DNA of 64,000 nucleotides from Phallus indusiatus (taxonomy: Eukaryota; Basidiomycota; Agaricomycetes; Phallales; Phallaceae): assembly GCA_027605045.1 (NCBI GenBank), contig JAQFWX010000012.1:570930-634929 (forward strand), read 5' to 3'. Shown in pieces: positions 45,106 through 56,264 of this stretch; position 1 is the first letter of the stretch; every line of letters starts with the position of its first letter. A program made the translations under genes and the position numbers. The notes below the pieces were generated by a model. It made no database searches and was not told the origin of the DNA. It saw nothing but the letters and a program-made list of their open reading frames with translations.

Positions 45106-45331
45106 ATTTATTTGCAAAGACTGAGAATATTTACACAGATCATCTCTCGCGACTTTCGAGTTGTATCCGGCATTCCCAGCATCATTCGAATCCAGTCTTG
45201 GATTAGTTCTAGGAAACCCGAAAATTTGGCACAATAAGAATGGGCTAGTTCAGGACCTGTGGCTATCCAACCGCTGTCAGACTGTCATGGTCGGCAATAT
45301 GCAGATTTCAAGCCAGTCCCATTTCAGCACA

Positions 45332-45363
45332 GGTACCGTCTGTCGATACTTGATATTTAAACC
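45332..45363 (+). promoter_or_regulatory. Conserved core promoter of ZZ gene 2
   Basis: GGTACCGTCTGTCGAT followed by TGATATTTAAACC, ~40 bp before the ATG. It matches the blocks before ZZ genes 1 and 3. Confidence 0.55.
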
Positions 45364-45404
45364 TCATGACTATTCCATCCTTTCTTTATCGCTCACCCAC
45401 TAGT

Positions 45405-47216
45405 ATGGCTACTGCATCTCGCGTTAGTGTCAGCCTCAAAGCTGATGGCAACGACGTTACAGTTCCTGCTCAAGATATCGCTCGTTTAATGTACTATCTC
45501 CAATGCGTCACAACGGGAATCGGTCTGAACATTTTGCCAGCCGACCTCATTGACCACAGGAATTATCAGCGACTAACCACCGCCCGTCGCAGCCTCGTTT
45601 TTAAGTATGCGTACGAGCTTTCCCCCGACCTCTTCATTGATAAGGTCATTTTCCTCGATAATGCCCATGAAGTCATTCCTCGCGGTTACAATAACGAATT
45701 TTGCACTATATCGGCCGCAGTGAGCCTGGTGTCCATCCAGCAAGATCTTCTCCTTGCTGGAAAGGCTCAAAGCGCAACTAGGGTCATGTTCTACGACACT
45801 ACATGGCTCCAAAGGTACTATTGGGGGCCGTTCAGAAACAACCAATTCTCTATCGCCCGCGCTATAGGCTCCCGTCACTGTCTTCATTGCGACGGAACCA
45901 ATGGCCTTTGTTCATGCTCCAACGGTTGCCCTCGAGCGGGAGATACCCAATGCCGAAAGTACGATTCTACAGCGGGAATTGACCTCTTAACCGATTTTTT
46001 CGAGGTCCTCAGTACGATGTCCTCGACTCCTGAACCCCAGCCTTCGCCGAGAGTAATCACTCCTGCTCCTGCTCCTGCCCCTGCCCCTGCCCCAAAGCAA
46101 GAGCCGAAGAAACATAATGCCACTTGCGATGGGTGTAGCACAGCGTCGTCCAAACGGTACATATCAGGCGACCGGTTCAAGTGTAGAGTATGCAAAGACT
46201 ATGACCTATGCGAGAATTGTTACAGCAACAATGTTCACGATCTTTCGCATGGTTTTTCCCTTATCAAGACCCCCGGTGCGCAGCCCATAGCACTCGCGAA
46301 ACGCAATCAGCACTCGGCTACTTGCGATGGTTGTAAGCGCACTGTGGAAGGGACTCGTTATCGATGCAAATCATGCGAGGACTTTGATTTTTGTCAAGAC
46401 TGTTATGGCAAGAAAGCTCATAACTCGACCCATTTATTCAAAGCGATAGAATACCCGGGGGCAAATCCTATTTCTCTTCCAGCGCGTTCATGGCTTCGCC
46501 CTCCAAATCCTCCTCCGGCGCCTGCACCTGTGCGTCAACCTGCGCCTGCGCCTCCTACTCCCGTACCTTCCACGCCTGCGCCCTCCGCGTCTACACTTTC
46601 CACACCTGCACCTTCAACGTCCAGTAACACCAATAATACCCGCTCTAACAATCCGTTTCGAACACCCAGTCCCAGTGTATCCAACCTTCCACTGAATCCT
46701 GCAGATCTGCCCCCTCCTTATGACGCATCAACTCCATTCTTCTATCACGATTTCAGTATATCCGATCTTAAGAAGTACTTGCAAGAACGGGACGTAGCAT
46801 ATAGGGACGTTCTCGACAGGGAAAGCCTCACTCGGCGAGTCTGGGACACTCACGTAGACTGTATGAGCGTAGCCGAGTTAAACGCATTCCTGCGCGAACA
46901 GAACATTTCCACGGTCGATTGTGTCGATATTAATAGTCGTCGGCAAAAGGCAAAAGACGCGTTTCAAGTATCTCGCCCTGCCGCTACTGTTCACATTGAC
47001 GACTCCCCCGCCGGACAATTCAAAATAGACGACGTGGTCGTTCTTTCTGGTTTAAAGAAGGCGGAAATGAATGGGAAATCCGGAAAGGTCGTGAGCATAG
47101 ATCTCGTAGCAGGAAGGGTTGAAGTCTACATTGAAGACCTCGGTAAATCCTTTAAAGTCAAGTTCGAGAATGTCGCGCTTGGCACTACTTCTGAAGACAG
47201 CGAGATGCTAGATTAG
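45405..47216 (+). CDS. Two-ZZ-finger multidomain protein, paralog 2 (603 aa)
   Basis: The same architecture as paralog 1. The start at 45405 (MATASRVSVSLKADG) was chosen because all three genes begin MATASxVS there; an in-frame ATG at 45366 would add 13 residues. The N-terminal domain is followed by an Ala-Pro dipeptide repeat linker before ZZ finger 1 (CDGCSTASSKRYISGDRF), then ZZ finger 2 (CDGCKRTVEGTRYRC, CEDFDFCQDCY). A long Pro/Ala/Thr/Ser linker leads to the SAP-like double motif (DLKKYLQERDVAYRDVLD, ELNAFLREQNISTVD) and the LSGLKKAEMNGKSGKVVSID tail. All zinc ligands are present. It looks intact. Confidence 0.86.
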   Translation: MATASRVSVSLKADGNDVTVPAQDIARLMYYLQCVTTGIGLNILPADLIDHRNYQRLTTARRSLVFKYAYELSPDLFIDKVIFLDNAHEVIPRGYNNEFCTISAAVSLVSIQQDLLLAGKAQSATRVMFYDTTWLQRYYWGPFRNNQFSIARAIGSRHCLHCDGTNGLCSCSNGCPRAGDTQCRKYDSTAGIDLLTDFFEVLSTMSSTPEPQPSPRVITPAPAPAPAPAPKQEPKKHNATCDGCSTASSKRYISGDRFKCRVCKDYDLCENCYSNNVHDLSHGFSLIKTPGAQPIALAKRNQHSATCDGCKRTVEGTRYRCKSCEDFDFCQDCYGKKAHNSTHLFKAIEYPGANPISLPARSWLRPPNPPPAPAPVRQPAPAPPTPVPSTPAPSASTLSTPAPSTSSNTNNTRSNNPFRTPSPSVSNLPLNPADLPPPYDASTPFFYHDFSISDLKKYLQERDVAYRDVLDRESLTRRVWDTHVDCMSVAELNAFLREQNISTVDCVDINSRRQKAKDAFQVSRPAATVHIDDSPAGQFKIDDVVVLSGLKKAEMNGKSGKVVSIDLVAGRVEVYIEDLGKSFKVKFENVALGTTSEDSEMLD

Positions 47217-47252
47217 GAACAGAATAATTTATTAAATATCCCTGTAATATTA

Positions 47253-48628
47253 CTATTTCTTACAAGATATCTGTCCATTGAGTGATTTAAACAATTCAGC
47301 GGGATTATCTCGTTCGGGGGCGGGTGTAGGAAGTGCTGAACTGGGGATAATGGGAAGTCGCGGCATGATACTCTTGGATAAAAATACAGGTATAGATTCT
47401 TGTTGTACGGTCGGTACAGACGGACCACGACCCGCCCTTTCAAGTTTTTCATCCTCCAGTTCATACGCAGGCTTGTAACGACGTGAAATAGAAGGTGGAG
47501 TGATATCCCCCTCAATATCGACATCGTTATCTGTGTCTTGTTGTTGGATGAGAAGAGCGGGGTTTGGAAAAGTGTTGTATGTCGATCCTAATGATGTGTA
47601 TCTGCGACGAAAAGAAAGATAGTCAGTACTTGTCTGCCGTGGTCGATATTGGTCACATACCCGATATCATAGAGACTACAATATTCTACATTCAATGTCC
47701 GTAAAAAGCTCCAAACGTCCGAATAGGACCAATCTAATATTGGATGAACGCGCATGAACTCGGGCCAATCGGGATCAGTCGGGTTTGACGTAGACAATCT
47801 TCCTATACAAATGATCATTCAGAAGGATTCATGGATCTACAGATATACGGTACTCACCTCCATGAGGATCTGTTCTTCGTATTCCAATCAAGATAGCTTC
47901 AACGTTCGGGAAAGCATTCTTGTACGCCCGTAGCGCGTCTTTCATACCAGATTCGCCGCTTTGACGGAATAAATTCAGGTTGTACATCTTTTCAGAATAT
48001 GATATGAATGATTCGAGTTTAGGAAATGGAGATGGCGGGAATATGTAGAGCGCTGGTATAGTAGGGTACGATGCATCTGTTTCTCTCTTTGAGCCGTTGG
48101 TCGCTGTCGTCGTCGAGCAATGAGAGTGTGTCCGGCGGCGCCAATTGTATAAAGCGGCCGCGTAGAGATGAAGCAAGACTGTGCCTGTTTTAATTGTGAA
48201 AGTAAAAGATATGAGTGTATATGATTGAGCATTTTGGGAAAGGCTGGGAATCATACAATCTTTGCCGCCATTGAAACTCAGGGATATCTTCTCTTCTCTG
48301 GTATAAAATGTTGAAATAGAACCAATTCAAAATAAGGTAACTTTACCCATATTTCTCCAAAGCAGAATAAATTATATCTAATCCTTCCTTCACTTTACGA
48401 CCTAGATTATTATCTTGCTGTTGAGCCACTGTCAGGCAAGCTTCGAGTTGAGTAGGTGATATGGGCGACGATAACGGAGTCATGGCAGTTACAACAGAAT
48501 TGCCTTTTGTTCCTTCGGTGCGATAAGATCTTGACAGAACCTCAGTGGCAAATGCTAACCACCGAAAGCATCGCGGGAGTGTGGGTAGAGTTCGGTGCGT
48601 CAAAATCATTGATAGAGGGATTAGTCAT
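47253..48628 (-). CDS. FAD1: FAD synthetase (FMN adenylyltransferase)
   Basis: This enzyme joins AMP from ATP to FMN to make FAD, using a PAPS-reductase-like fold. Minus-strand exons from 48628 encode [35 protein letters not shown], then the nucleotide loop [10 protein letters not shown] split by an intron (GKD then [15 protein letters not shown]), [28 protein letters not shown] and the diagnostic [18 protein letters not shown] with [10 protein letters not shown]. The last exon reads [14 protein letters not shown] with a long Ser/Pro tail and stops at 47253. About six short introns. The gene sits between ZZ paralogs 2 and 3 on the opposite strand. Confidence 0.9.
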
Positions 48629-49192
48629 CCCTAGCGTTGGGCGAGTCTCCGTCTCCACAGCAGTTCCTACATGAGCACCTCCCGTAAACGCGTGTTATAT
48701 ACGGGCATCCATGCCGTTCAAAAGAGTAACAAGAGTGAATAGAAATGTGCGTGTACGAAGGATTGAATTCACAACGTTTACAAGCCATTTCTTCTCAAAG
48801 TCCGGTGCGTATGTTCTTCCTAAACCTATCAATCAAACTCTGATAAGGCGAATGAGCGTGCAGAAGGTCATGTACGCACAATGTATACGGGGACATAAAT
48901 TGTAAAGAGTGAAGGACTATTTGCAAAATTCGAACAAATGATGCCGAATATTCACGCAGGTCACCCCTCGCGTCTTCCTCAAACTCCATAATAACATATC
49001 GTACGCAGCATTCCCAGTATCATTTGAATCCAGGCTTGGATTGGTTCTAGAAAGCTGAGTAATGTGGCGCGATAAGAATGGGCTAGCCTGAGATCCTGGT
49101 AGCCTGTGGCTGTCCAATCGCTGTGAGAATGTCACTATCGGCAATATGTATGTATGTATGTAGTACATACATGCATCAAGCAAGCCAAACCC
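48629..49192. other. Shared upstream region of FAD1 and ZZ gene 3
   Basis: The part from about 48920 on is alike with 45110-45260 before ZZ gene 2 (TTTGCAAA, AATATT, GCATTCCCAG, TTGAATCCAG, CTTGGATTGGTTCTAGAAA), so it was duplicated with the gene. A short TATG repeat lies at 49146-49161. Confidence 0.55.
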
Positions 49193-49226
49193 AGGTACCA
49201 TCTACTGATCCTTTATATTTAAAACC
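49193..49226 (+). promoter_or_regulatory. Conserved core promoter of ZZ gene 3
   Basis: GGTACCATCTACTGAT followed by TTATATTTAAAACC, ~38 bp before the ATG, matching ZZ genes 1 and 2. Confidence 0.55.
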
Positions 49227-49263
49227 CTATCTGTTCTTCAAGTTTCGTTGCCCACCCACAAGT

Positions 49264-51120
49264 ATGGCGACTGCATCTCGTGTCAGCGTCAGTTTCAGAG
49301 CCGATGGTAACGTCGTTAGCGTTCCTACTCAGGATATCGCTCGATTAATGTACTATCTTCATTGTGTTACAACGGGAATCGGTCTTGACGTCTTGCCATC
49401 CGATCTTACCGACTACCGGAATTATCGACAATTAACCACCGCCCGTCGCAACCTTGTTTTCAAGTATGTCTACGAGCTTTCCCCCGACCTCTTCATTGAT
49501 AAGGTCATCTTCCTGGATAATGCTCATAATGTCATCCGTCCTGGTTATAATAATGAGTTTTGCACCATATCGGCCGCGGTGAGCCTGGTGTCTGTCCAGC
49601 AAGATTTCCTCTTTGCTGGAAAGGCTCAAAGCGCAACCAGAGTGATGTTTTATGACACTCATTGGCTCCAAACTCAATATTGGGGACCATTCGGAAATAA
49701 CCAACTCTCTATCGCCCGCGCTATAGGCTCCCTTCACTGTCTCCATTGCAATGGAACCAGCTACGTTTGTTCATGTTTCGACGCCTGCCCTCGAGTCGGA
49801 GATACACGATGTCGAAAGTTGGATTCTGCAGCGGGAATTGACCTCTTAACCGACTTTTTTGAGACTCTCGGCACAATTTCCTCACCCCCTCAAACCCAGC
49901 CTTCGCCGAGAGTAATAACCCCTACTCCTCAGCCTAAGGAGTCGAAGACCCACAATGCCATTTGCGATGGATGTAGCACAGCTTTGTCAAAACGGTACAT
50001 ATCAGGCGACCGGTTTAAGTGCAGAGTGTGCAACAACTATGACCTGTGCGAGAATTGCTACGCTAGCAATGTCCACGATCTTTCACATGACTTTTCCCTC
50101 ATCAAGACTCCTGGAGCGCAACCCATGGCACTCGTCAAACGCAATCAGCACTCTTCTACTTGCAATGGTTGTACACGCACTGTGGAAGGGACCCGTTACC
50201 GATGCAAATCGTGCGACGAATTTGATTTCTGTAAAGACTGCTATGCGAAAAAGCCTCATAACTCGTCTCATCTGTTCAAGGCGATAGAATATCCTGGAGC
50301 AAGTCCTATTTCTCTTCCAGCGCGTTCATGGCTTCGCCCTCCGAACCCTCCAACGCCTGCACCTGTACCTGTGCAGCAACCTACGCCTGTTCCGACTCCT
50401 ATGCCCGTTCCTCCTACACCCGCGCTCTCCACGTCCACACTTTCTACACCTGCATCTCCAACCTCTAGTAGCCTTAGTAATACTCGCTCTAACAATCCGT
50501 TTCGAACACCGAGTGTATCCAACATGTCCAGTAGCGCTAATACTCACTCTAACAATCCGTTTCGAACGCCTGTATCCGACCCTTCACTGGATCCTACAGA
50601 TCTGCCCCCTCCTTACGACGAATCCGTCCCGCTAACCCCGTTCTTCTATCATGATTTCAATATATCCGATCTCAAAAAGTATCTGCAAGAACGGGACGTA
50701 ACATATAGGGACGTTCTCGACAGGGAAAGTCTCACTCGGCGGGTCTGGGACACTCACGTAGACTGCATGAGCGTACCCGAATTAAATGCGTTCTTAAATG
50801 AACAGAACATTTCTACGGTCGGCTGTGTTGACATTAACAGTCGTCGACAAAAGGCGAAGGACGCGTTTCAGGTAACTCGTCCTGCTGCTATCGTTCAAAT
50901 TGACAGCTTTCCCGCCGGGCAATTCAAAATAGACGACACGGTCCTTCTTTCTGGTTTGAAGAAAGCGGAGATGAATGGAAAGTCTGGAAAGGTCATGAGC
51001 ATCGATCTCGTAGCAGGAAGAGCTGAAGTCTACATTGAAGACCTCGGTAAATCCTTTAAAGTCAAGTTTGAGAACGTTGCTCTTGGCGCAGCTTCAGAAG
51101 ACAGTGAGTTGCTGGATTAG
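49264..51120 (+). CDS. Two-ZZ-finger multidomain protein, paralog 3 (618 aa)
   Basis: Starts MATASRVSVSFRADGN. It has the same N-terminal domain, then ZZ finger 1 (CDGCSTALSKRYISGDRF, CNNYDLCENCY) and ZZ finger 2 (CNGCTRTVEGTRYRC, CDEFDFCKDCY). The linker is longer and carries a duplicated SNTRSNNPFRTP-type segment. Next come the SAP-like double motif (DLKKYLQERDVTYRDVLD, ELNAFLNEQNISTVGCVD) and the LSGLKKAEMNGKSGKVMSID tail, ending DSELLD at 51120. A frame open further upstream is not used, because the homologous start is the ATG at 49264. It looks intact; function is unknown. Confidence 0.86.
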   Translation: MATASRVSVSFRADGNVVSVPTQDIARLMYYLHCVTTGIGLDVLPSDLTDYRNYRQLTTARRNLVFKYVYELSPDLFIDKVIFLDNAHNVIRPGYNNEFCTISAAVSLVSVQQDFLFAGKAQSATRVMFYDTHWLQTQYWGPFGNNQLSIARAIGSLHCLHCNGTSYVCSCFDACPRVGDTRCRKLDSAAGIDLLTDFFETLGTISSPPQTQPSPRVITPTPQPKESKTHNAICDGCSTALSKRYISGDRFKCRVCNNYDLCENCYASNVHDLSHDFSLIKTPGAQPMALVKRNQHSSTCNGCTRTVEGTRYRCKSCDEFDFCKDCYAKKPHNSSHLFKAIEYPGASPISLPARSWLRPPNPPTPAPVPVQQPTPVPTPMPVPPTPALSTSTLSTPASPTSSSLSNTRSNNPFRTPSVSNMSSSANTHSNNPFRTPVSDPSLDPTDLPPPYDESVPLTPFFYHDFNISDLKKYLQERDVTYRDVLDRESLTRRVWDTHVDCMSVPELNAFLNEQNISTVGCVDINSRRQKAKDAFQVTRPAAIVQIDSFPAGQFKIDDTVLLSGLKKAEMNGKSGKVMSIDLVAGRAEVYIEDLGKSFKVKFENVALGAASEDSELLD

Positions 51121-51452
51121 GATAATATTATGTTTGCGTCAACATGTATTTATATAATATCCCGTATGTATTTGAATTGTATGAATATTATTACTGCTTT
51201 TTGTCAAGATAGCGTCAACTCACTCATCTCTTTTTGAAGGCCAACGTATTGCATAATACTATTGCGTCCAAGATATAGGCTATCACATGTCGCACATCAG
51301 TTGTATATATTTTGTCGACCCAAACCAAGTTTGTATATGCATATATGCGACATTCTAATTCTGGGTGTCTCTATTTTACATTATAACACTGTCTGAACAT
51401 TTCTAATTGAACAAGAAAAAGATAAAGTTCGATCAGACATCACGATTTAGTT

Positions 51453-52595
51453 TCAAGAAGAATTCAAATTGAAAAGCTCTTTCAGGATACGAGCCGTATC
51501 GTCAGGACTGGTGACTGTGTGACCAATTGTTCGGGAATCTATGAAAATTTCATAATCATTTCCGCCCTAGAAAGAAATGAATGTTAATTAATGACAATTC
51601 AAACCCTAAAGGTAGGAGATAAGGGAGAACCTGCCACGTTTTATCGCCAAAGAAATGAATTTCCGAGTATCCTTCCTGCTCAACATGTCTAAGACAGTAT
51701 GTTTTGTCCCAACCTTTGGGGAACACGTCCAAAGAGATTTGGCCGCCGATAGAGTAAGCTAGATCGTATTCGGCGAATTTCTCTTGAAGCACGCGCACAA
51801 GCGCGGCACGTAATTGGTGTTTCTGGTGTAAGAATTGTCTGAAATGAAAATAAAACCAAGTAGAATCAACATGCCTTATCATATTCTTCAAAGGCGTTTC
51901 GTTCTTCTACACTGTAAGGAGGTGAAATAAAGGGAATATTGAAACACCAAGGTCGTAACGGACCTAGCGTTACGCCCTATGGGGCTAACGTTGACCATGC
52001 TCTTCCTAAATTCGACAAATGTTCCACTTTATCAGAGTGTTAGTAGTCTCCGACATGAGAGGAATTTTGAGACTTAAAAGACGCGCCGTTTAATCGGTAT
52101 GTCCATATCAGCAATGTAATGCAATATAAAATTGACAAGTTTCTTGTACTTTTCTTCCCCAAGCTTCTGAATGAACGAGACCTCAGACACGAGCGTTTGC
52201 CCCCTGTAAAACGCTAAACCGTTCTCGGGAAAACCATAGTCAAATATATCCAACGCTTTGAGAAGATTATTTGAAATGGATTAGAATATAGATTCTTTGC
52301 ACATGCACAACGACGTACGGTCTGCGCCATCAACGCCAAGTTGTTCCTTGATCTTCGATAAATCCGAGCCTCCAACAAATCCTATCGTAACTTGCTTGCG
52401 TAGGTCTTTGAGCAGCTGAAGCATCTCTGGCGAAATTTTCTGGACGTATAGTGAATCGCGATTAGATAAAAGAGGTAAATGCTAATTGGGACGAGCAAGC
52501 AATTGTACGAACTCTTCTAGCAGGTGTCAACGTTCCATCGACATCAAACAGCAGAATGGTTTGTTTCGGTCTATTGGATAGAATGGAATCGGACA
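51453..52595 (-). CDS. SEC53: Phosphomannomutase
   Basis: This enzyme interconverts mannose-6-phosphate and mannose-1-phosphate, feeding GDP-mannose for glycosylation. The start at 52595 gives [20 protein letters not shown], with the HAD nucleophile motif [11 protein letters not shown]. Later exons encode [71 protein letters not shown] and [28 protein letters not shown]. It stops at 51453 after LFNLNSS. All catalytic Asp blocks are seen. About six short introns. It is upstream in metabolism of the GDP-mannose dehydratase at 10291-11826. Confidence 0.92.
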
Positions 52596-53491
52596 TTTTA
52601 TAATGTAAAGGACAGTTGAAAGTCTGCGAGAAAGGCTGTTCCTTTTGAGCGTCTAGATTGCTTCCGCGCATATTATACCCTTCGCAGAAAAACGCCGGTT
52701 CTACCGCTCGCTGACACGATCACAGTTTGAAGATATATTCACTAGGCTTCGAGCAATTCGAGATTTTCCACAGTCGAAAAAAACTGTATCCCATGCTACA
52801 TAACAATATAGAAGGCGAAATTCAAGTCAGGCAATGCAATTAACAGCACGTCTATTTCTGGGAAATCTGCAGGTTTATTGGAGGACGAAAACGGAAGTGG
52901 TAATTATCTCTTTTATCAGGAAGGGTCTAGTCGTATCTTCGAAAAGATTCAAAACTTGAGAGCATTTCGAATTCGCGGTATGTACCTGGAGAAGTCGACA
53001 GATCTCTTAGGGCAGGAGGATGGACTCCGATGGGCCTAAGGACGACAACGGGGTGGATAATAAGCTCTACGGGCCACAAACTGAAACGTCAACATTAAAA
53101 AATGCAAAATCAGATAAGCATTTGGCGAAGATTTCGAGAAAGTACACATCTTGTTCCAAGAAAATTTTTGTAATGCGTACTTGACAATTGCGTTTATCGC
53201 GTTGATTAATTGACAGCGATTGGCTGAATTTCTAAAACATAGGGGGAAAACTGTGAACGTGATGTCAATTACAAGTCGAGCAGTACATCTGAGTACTAGG
53301 AGTACTCAGTACATTATACAGTGTACACGGACGACGCGTGTGTCACGTGTTATTACGCGGTTTGTGAGCGCCCGCTCGCCGTCCCTTGTCCTCGTTGCTT
53401 CCTGCCCGTTTGAGGACCGTTTTGTACTCTAAGTGATATAAAACACCGGTACGCGTTGTTCACTTCACAGATTTTACGCGCTCATTTCGAA
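52596..53491. other. Intergenic region with a decayed FunK1 fragment
   Basis: Near 52845-52895 the sequence (ACAGCACGTCTATTTCTGGG, AAATCTGCAGG) resembles the first exon of the FunK1 gene downstream. Near 53040-53075 (ACGACAACGGGG, GTGGATAATAAGCT) it resembles the last exon. This suggests a decayed copy with a large internal loss. A TATA-like GATATAAAAC at 53435 precedes the FunK1 start. Confidence 0.4.
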
Positions 53492-55870
53492 ATGACCACA
53501 TCACGTATAGTAAGTAATTCTCCCGAACCCGGTAACGGCGAACGTGCTACGCCGTCAACACCGCCGAAAAGCAAGACGGATAATCAGGTAATAGACAGCA
53601 CGCCTATTTCGGGAAAGTCCGCAAGCAAGGACCAAAATACATTGGACAAAGACGACGACGTAGATACTCGGCGCGAAAGAATGGCGACCGAAATTACTGG
53701 CAAAATTGTCGGTCCTATGTCAGCACGTTCATTCTTGGACACCTATCTCAAGACAGACGTTACAATAAACGCCTCGAATCTTGATCGGTTTCGCACTGAA
53801 ATTCAATCAGTGGAACATCTCAAAGATGAAAAGGCCATCTACCCCATATTTGTGAGTTTCAGTTTCAGTTTCAGTTTCAGTTTCATTTATTTTGCGAGTC
53901 ATATCATCGAACTTGTCACTCACAGATCAGAAACATTCAACTCTTATGTCCATTATTACAATTCCGCGATACCCATTCAGCGGTCATGAAAGTTTTTAAT
54001 AATATCACCATTCGTCCCGATATCTGTGCTTACCTTGACGCTTCCGATTTGAACCTTAACGATCCCACCCGACCAGATATCATGATGGAATTCAAAGTTG
54101 CCCCGTACGAGGATCCTTTTCTTGACGGTGACGGACCGGGAAAGACGGCGACGTTATTACGCTCATCCAAAGAAGCAAGATTGAATTTGGGCCAAATAAC
54201 TACCTATGCTGCCGCTCAACAATCGGCCCAATTCAGGACGCACGTATTCTCAATGTTCTTTCTGCCTACCTATTTCAGGATACTACGCTGGGACAGATCT
54301 GGAATGGTCGTGACTGAGAAGATTAAACTGACTGACTCACTTCTCCCTGAGTTCTTCCTCCGCTTTATTCATGCAACACCAGAACAACAAGGAGTAGACG
54401 TTACAGTCACCAAACCCTCGTCAGCAGATGCCGCGGCCGCTCGTGAAGCTCTCAAATTACCCTCCAGCACCAACCTCGTTCAGTTTTCTGTGTCGCCCGA
54501 CAAAGGAGGATACATTGTCGGTCGTAGAACATACATGGGATCACGCAAGTCTCCTCTGGGACGTTCTACCAGATCATTCCGCGCTTATTCCATACAGAAC
54601 CAATCTATCGTGTTCCTGAAAGAGGCTTGGCGCTATGCATCTCAGGAACCTGAGCACAAAATTTATGCCAAACTGCATGAAAAACAGGTGCCTCACATAG
54701 CAACTGTTATAGACGCCGCCGACATTGCCAATCATGCGACACGTACTCAGGATCTAATACTAAACGAACCCTCATGGGCCATTGAGCAACCTAAACGTCT
54801 TCGCAAACATATACACTATCGGCTGGTTCTCAAAGAAGTCGCTTCTCCTCTTACAACATTTTCTTCAACAAAACACCTTGTACAAATAATTCGGCAAGCT
54901 ATAATTGGTGTGTTCTATGAAAATATATCATCCTCTTCCATTCGTTCATTCGTTTAAATGTTCATTAGCCCATCAGAAAGCTTATGAAAAACCGGGACCG
55001 GGCATATTGCACAGAGATATTAGCATAAACAATGTCATGATTTATAATGGCGAAGCACTTCTTATTGATTGGGATTTATGCAAGAGTGCGGATGAAGACC
55101 CAGCGCCAAGAGAAATTGAAAGAACGGTATGAGATGTATTGATTTTCAGCATTTCATTTATAACATATATATATCAGGGAACTTGGCAGTTCATTGCAGC
55201 TAGGTTGCTACTTGAAGAGACGACTCCCCCAGGACCACATAACTTGACGGATGACTTAGAGTCATTTGTTCATCTGTTGACTTGGATGGCATTTGTGCAT
55301 ACGGCCAGTACCATGGCCACACGGAAACCAGCCAGTGTGGCTAATTTTTTGAAGGAAACGTACGAAGCATCTTACCAAGACCAACATGGAAATTACTTCG
55401 GGGGGATTCAGAAGGTTGGCCATTTAACTAACGGCCTAATGCTGCGCACTGCCGGGTTTTCGAGCAAAAACCTCTCTCTCTTACTTAAAATACTGACTGA
55501 AGCATTTGCCGTCCGGTATATAGAAGATCCCTCTCAGTCGTCTTTCTGGGAAATGAAAACTCCTTCTGAAATCGACCGGAAGGACGAAGTAATCAATGCC
55601 CACAAGGCCAAACTATCGCGTATTTCAGATTCGCGATGGATAATTGAGGTATTTGATAAGTATCTTAACGCGCCGAATTGGCCCGACAATGACAGCGCGG
55701 TGGATAATAAGCTTGGCGTAGAACAAACTAATACGTCAGCAAATGGTCGGTCAGGGAGTAGCCAGCGAAGATCCCGGGAAACCACACATGAAGAAAGTAG
55801 GAAAAGGATGAAGACTTCAACGCCTCAGTCGGGCAGCTTACAGACTGTAGTGGAGAGCAATCTTCAGTGA
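53492..55870 (+). CDS. FunK1-type fungal protein kinase
   Basis: Exons 53492-53851, 53926-54907, 54969-55126 and 55178-55870 join in phase to 730 residues. The N-terminal part has the family's MMEFKVAPYEDPF block. The kinase part has GILHRDISINNVM (catalytic HRD and Asn), LIDWDLCK in place of DFG, and GTWQFIAARLL followed by DDLESFVHLLTWM. This arrangement is normal for FunK1 kinases, a family expanded in mushrooms. Substrates are unknown. The C-terminus is Ser/Arg-rich. Intron 1 carries five tandem TTTCAG units right after its donor. A TATA-like box lies at 53435. Confidence 0.92.
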
Positions 55871-56264
55871 ACGTCATTGTGGTTTCGCAGTATTTATGTA
55901 TATCGGTTCTTGGGGCGGATATTTGGCGCGCTTTGAGGCCGCCACACTAGCATACTGTACTATAAGATAATGTGATGAATACCAATAATTACCATGACAA
56001 TTATCGAGGTATACATGTTTCAGAGTAATATTTCAACCTCCCGAATGGATACCCCTCAAAGGGACTTGGTAAGAAATTCCGTACGCCGTTTCGCTTTCGA
56101 CCGTAGCGTTTCTATCACTATTGAGAAGATCACTCACATGGACGATTGACGAAGGTTCAAAAAATATCGGAATAGTTTACATTTTTTTTGATTTAAGAAA
56201 CTCAAGCTACATACTCACTTGGGGAATGAGCTCTAAAAAATAAAACTAAGGTAAATTGAAATCA
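55871..56264. other. Convergent intergenic region
   Basis: 394 bp between the FunK1 stop and the SAC1 stop, where two genes end tail to tail. Nothing is recognised. Confidence 0.5.
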
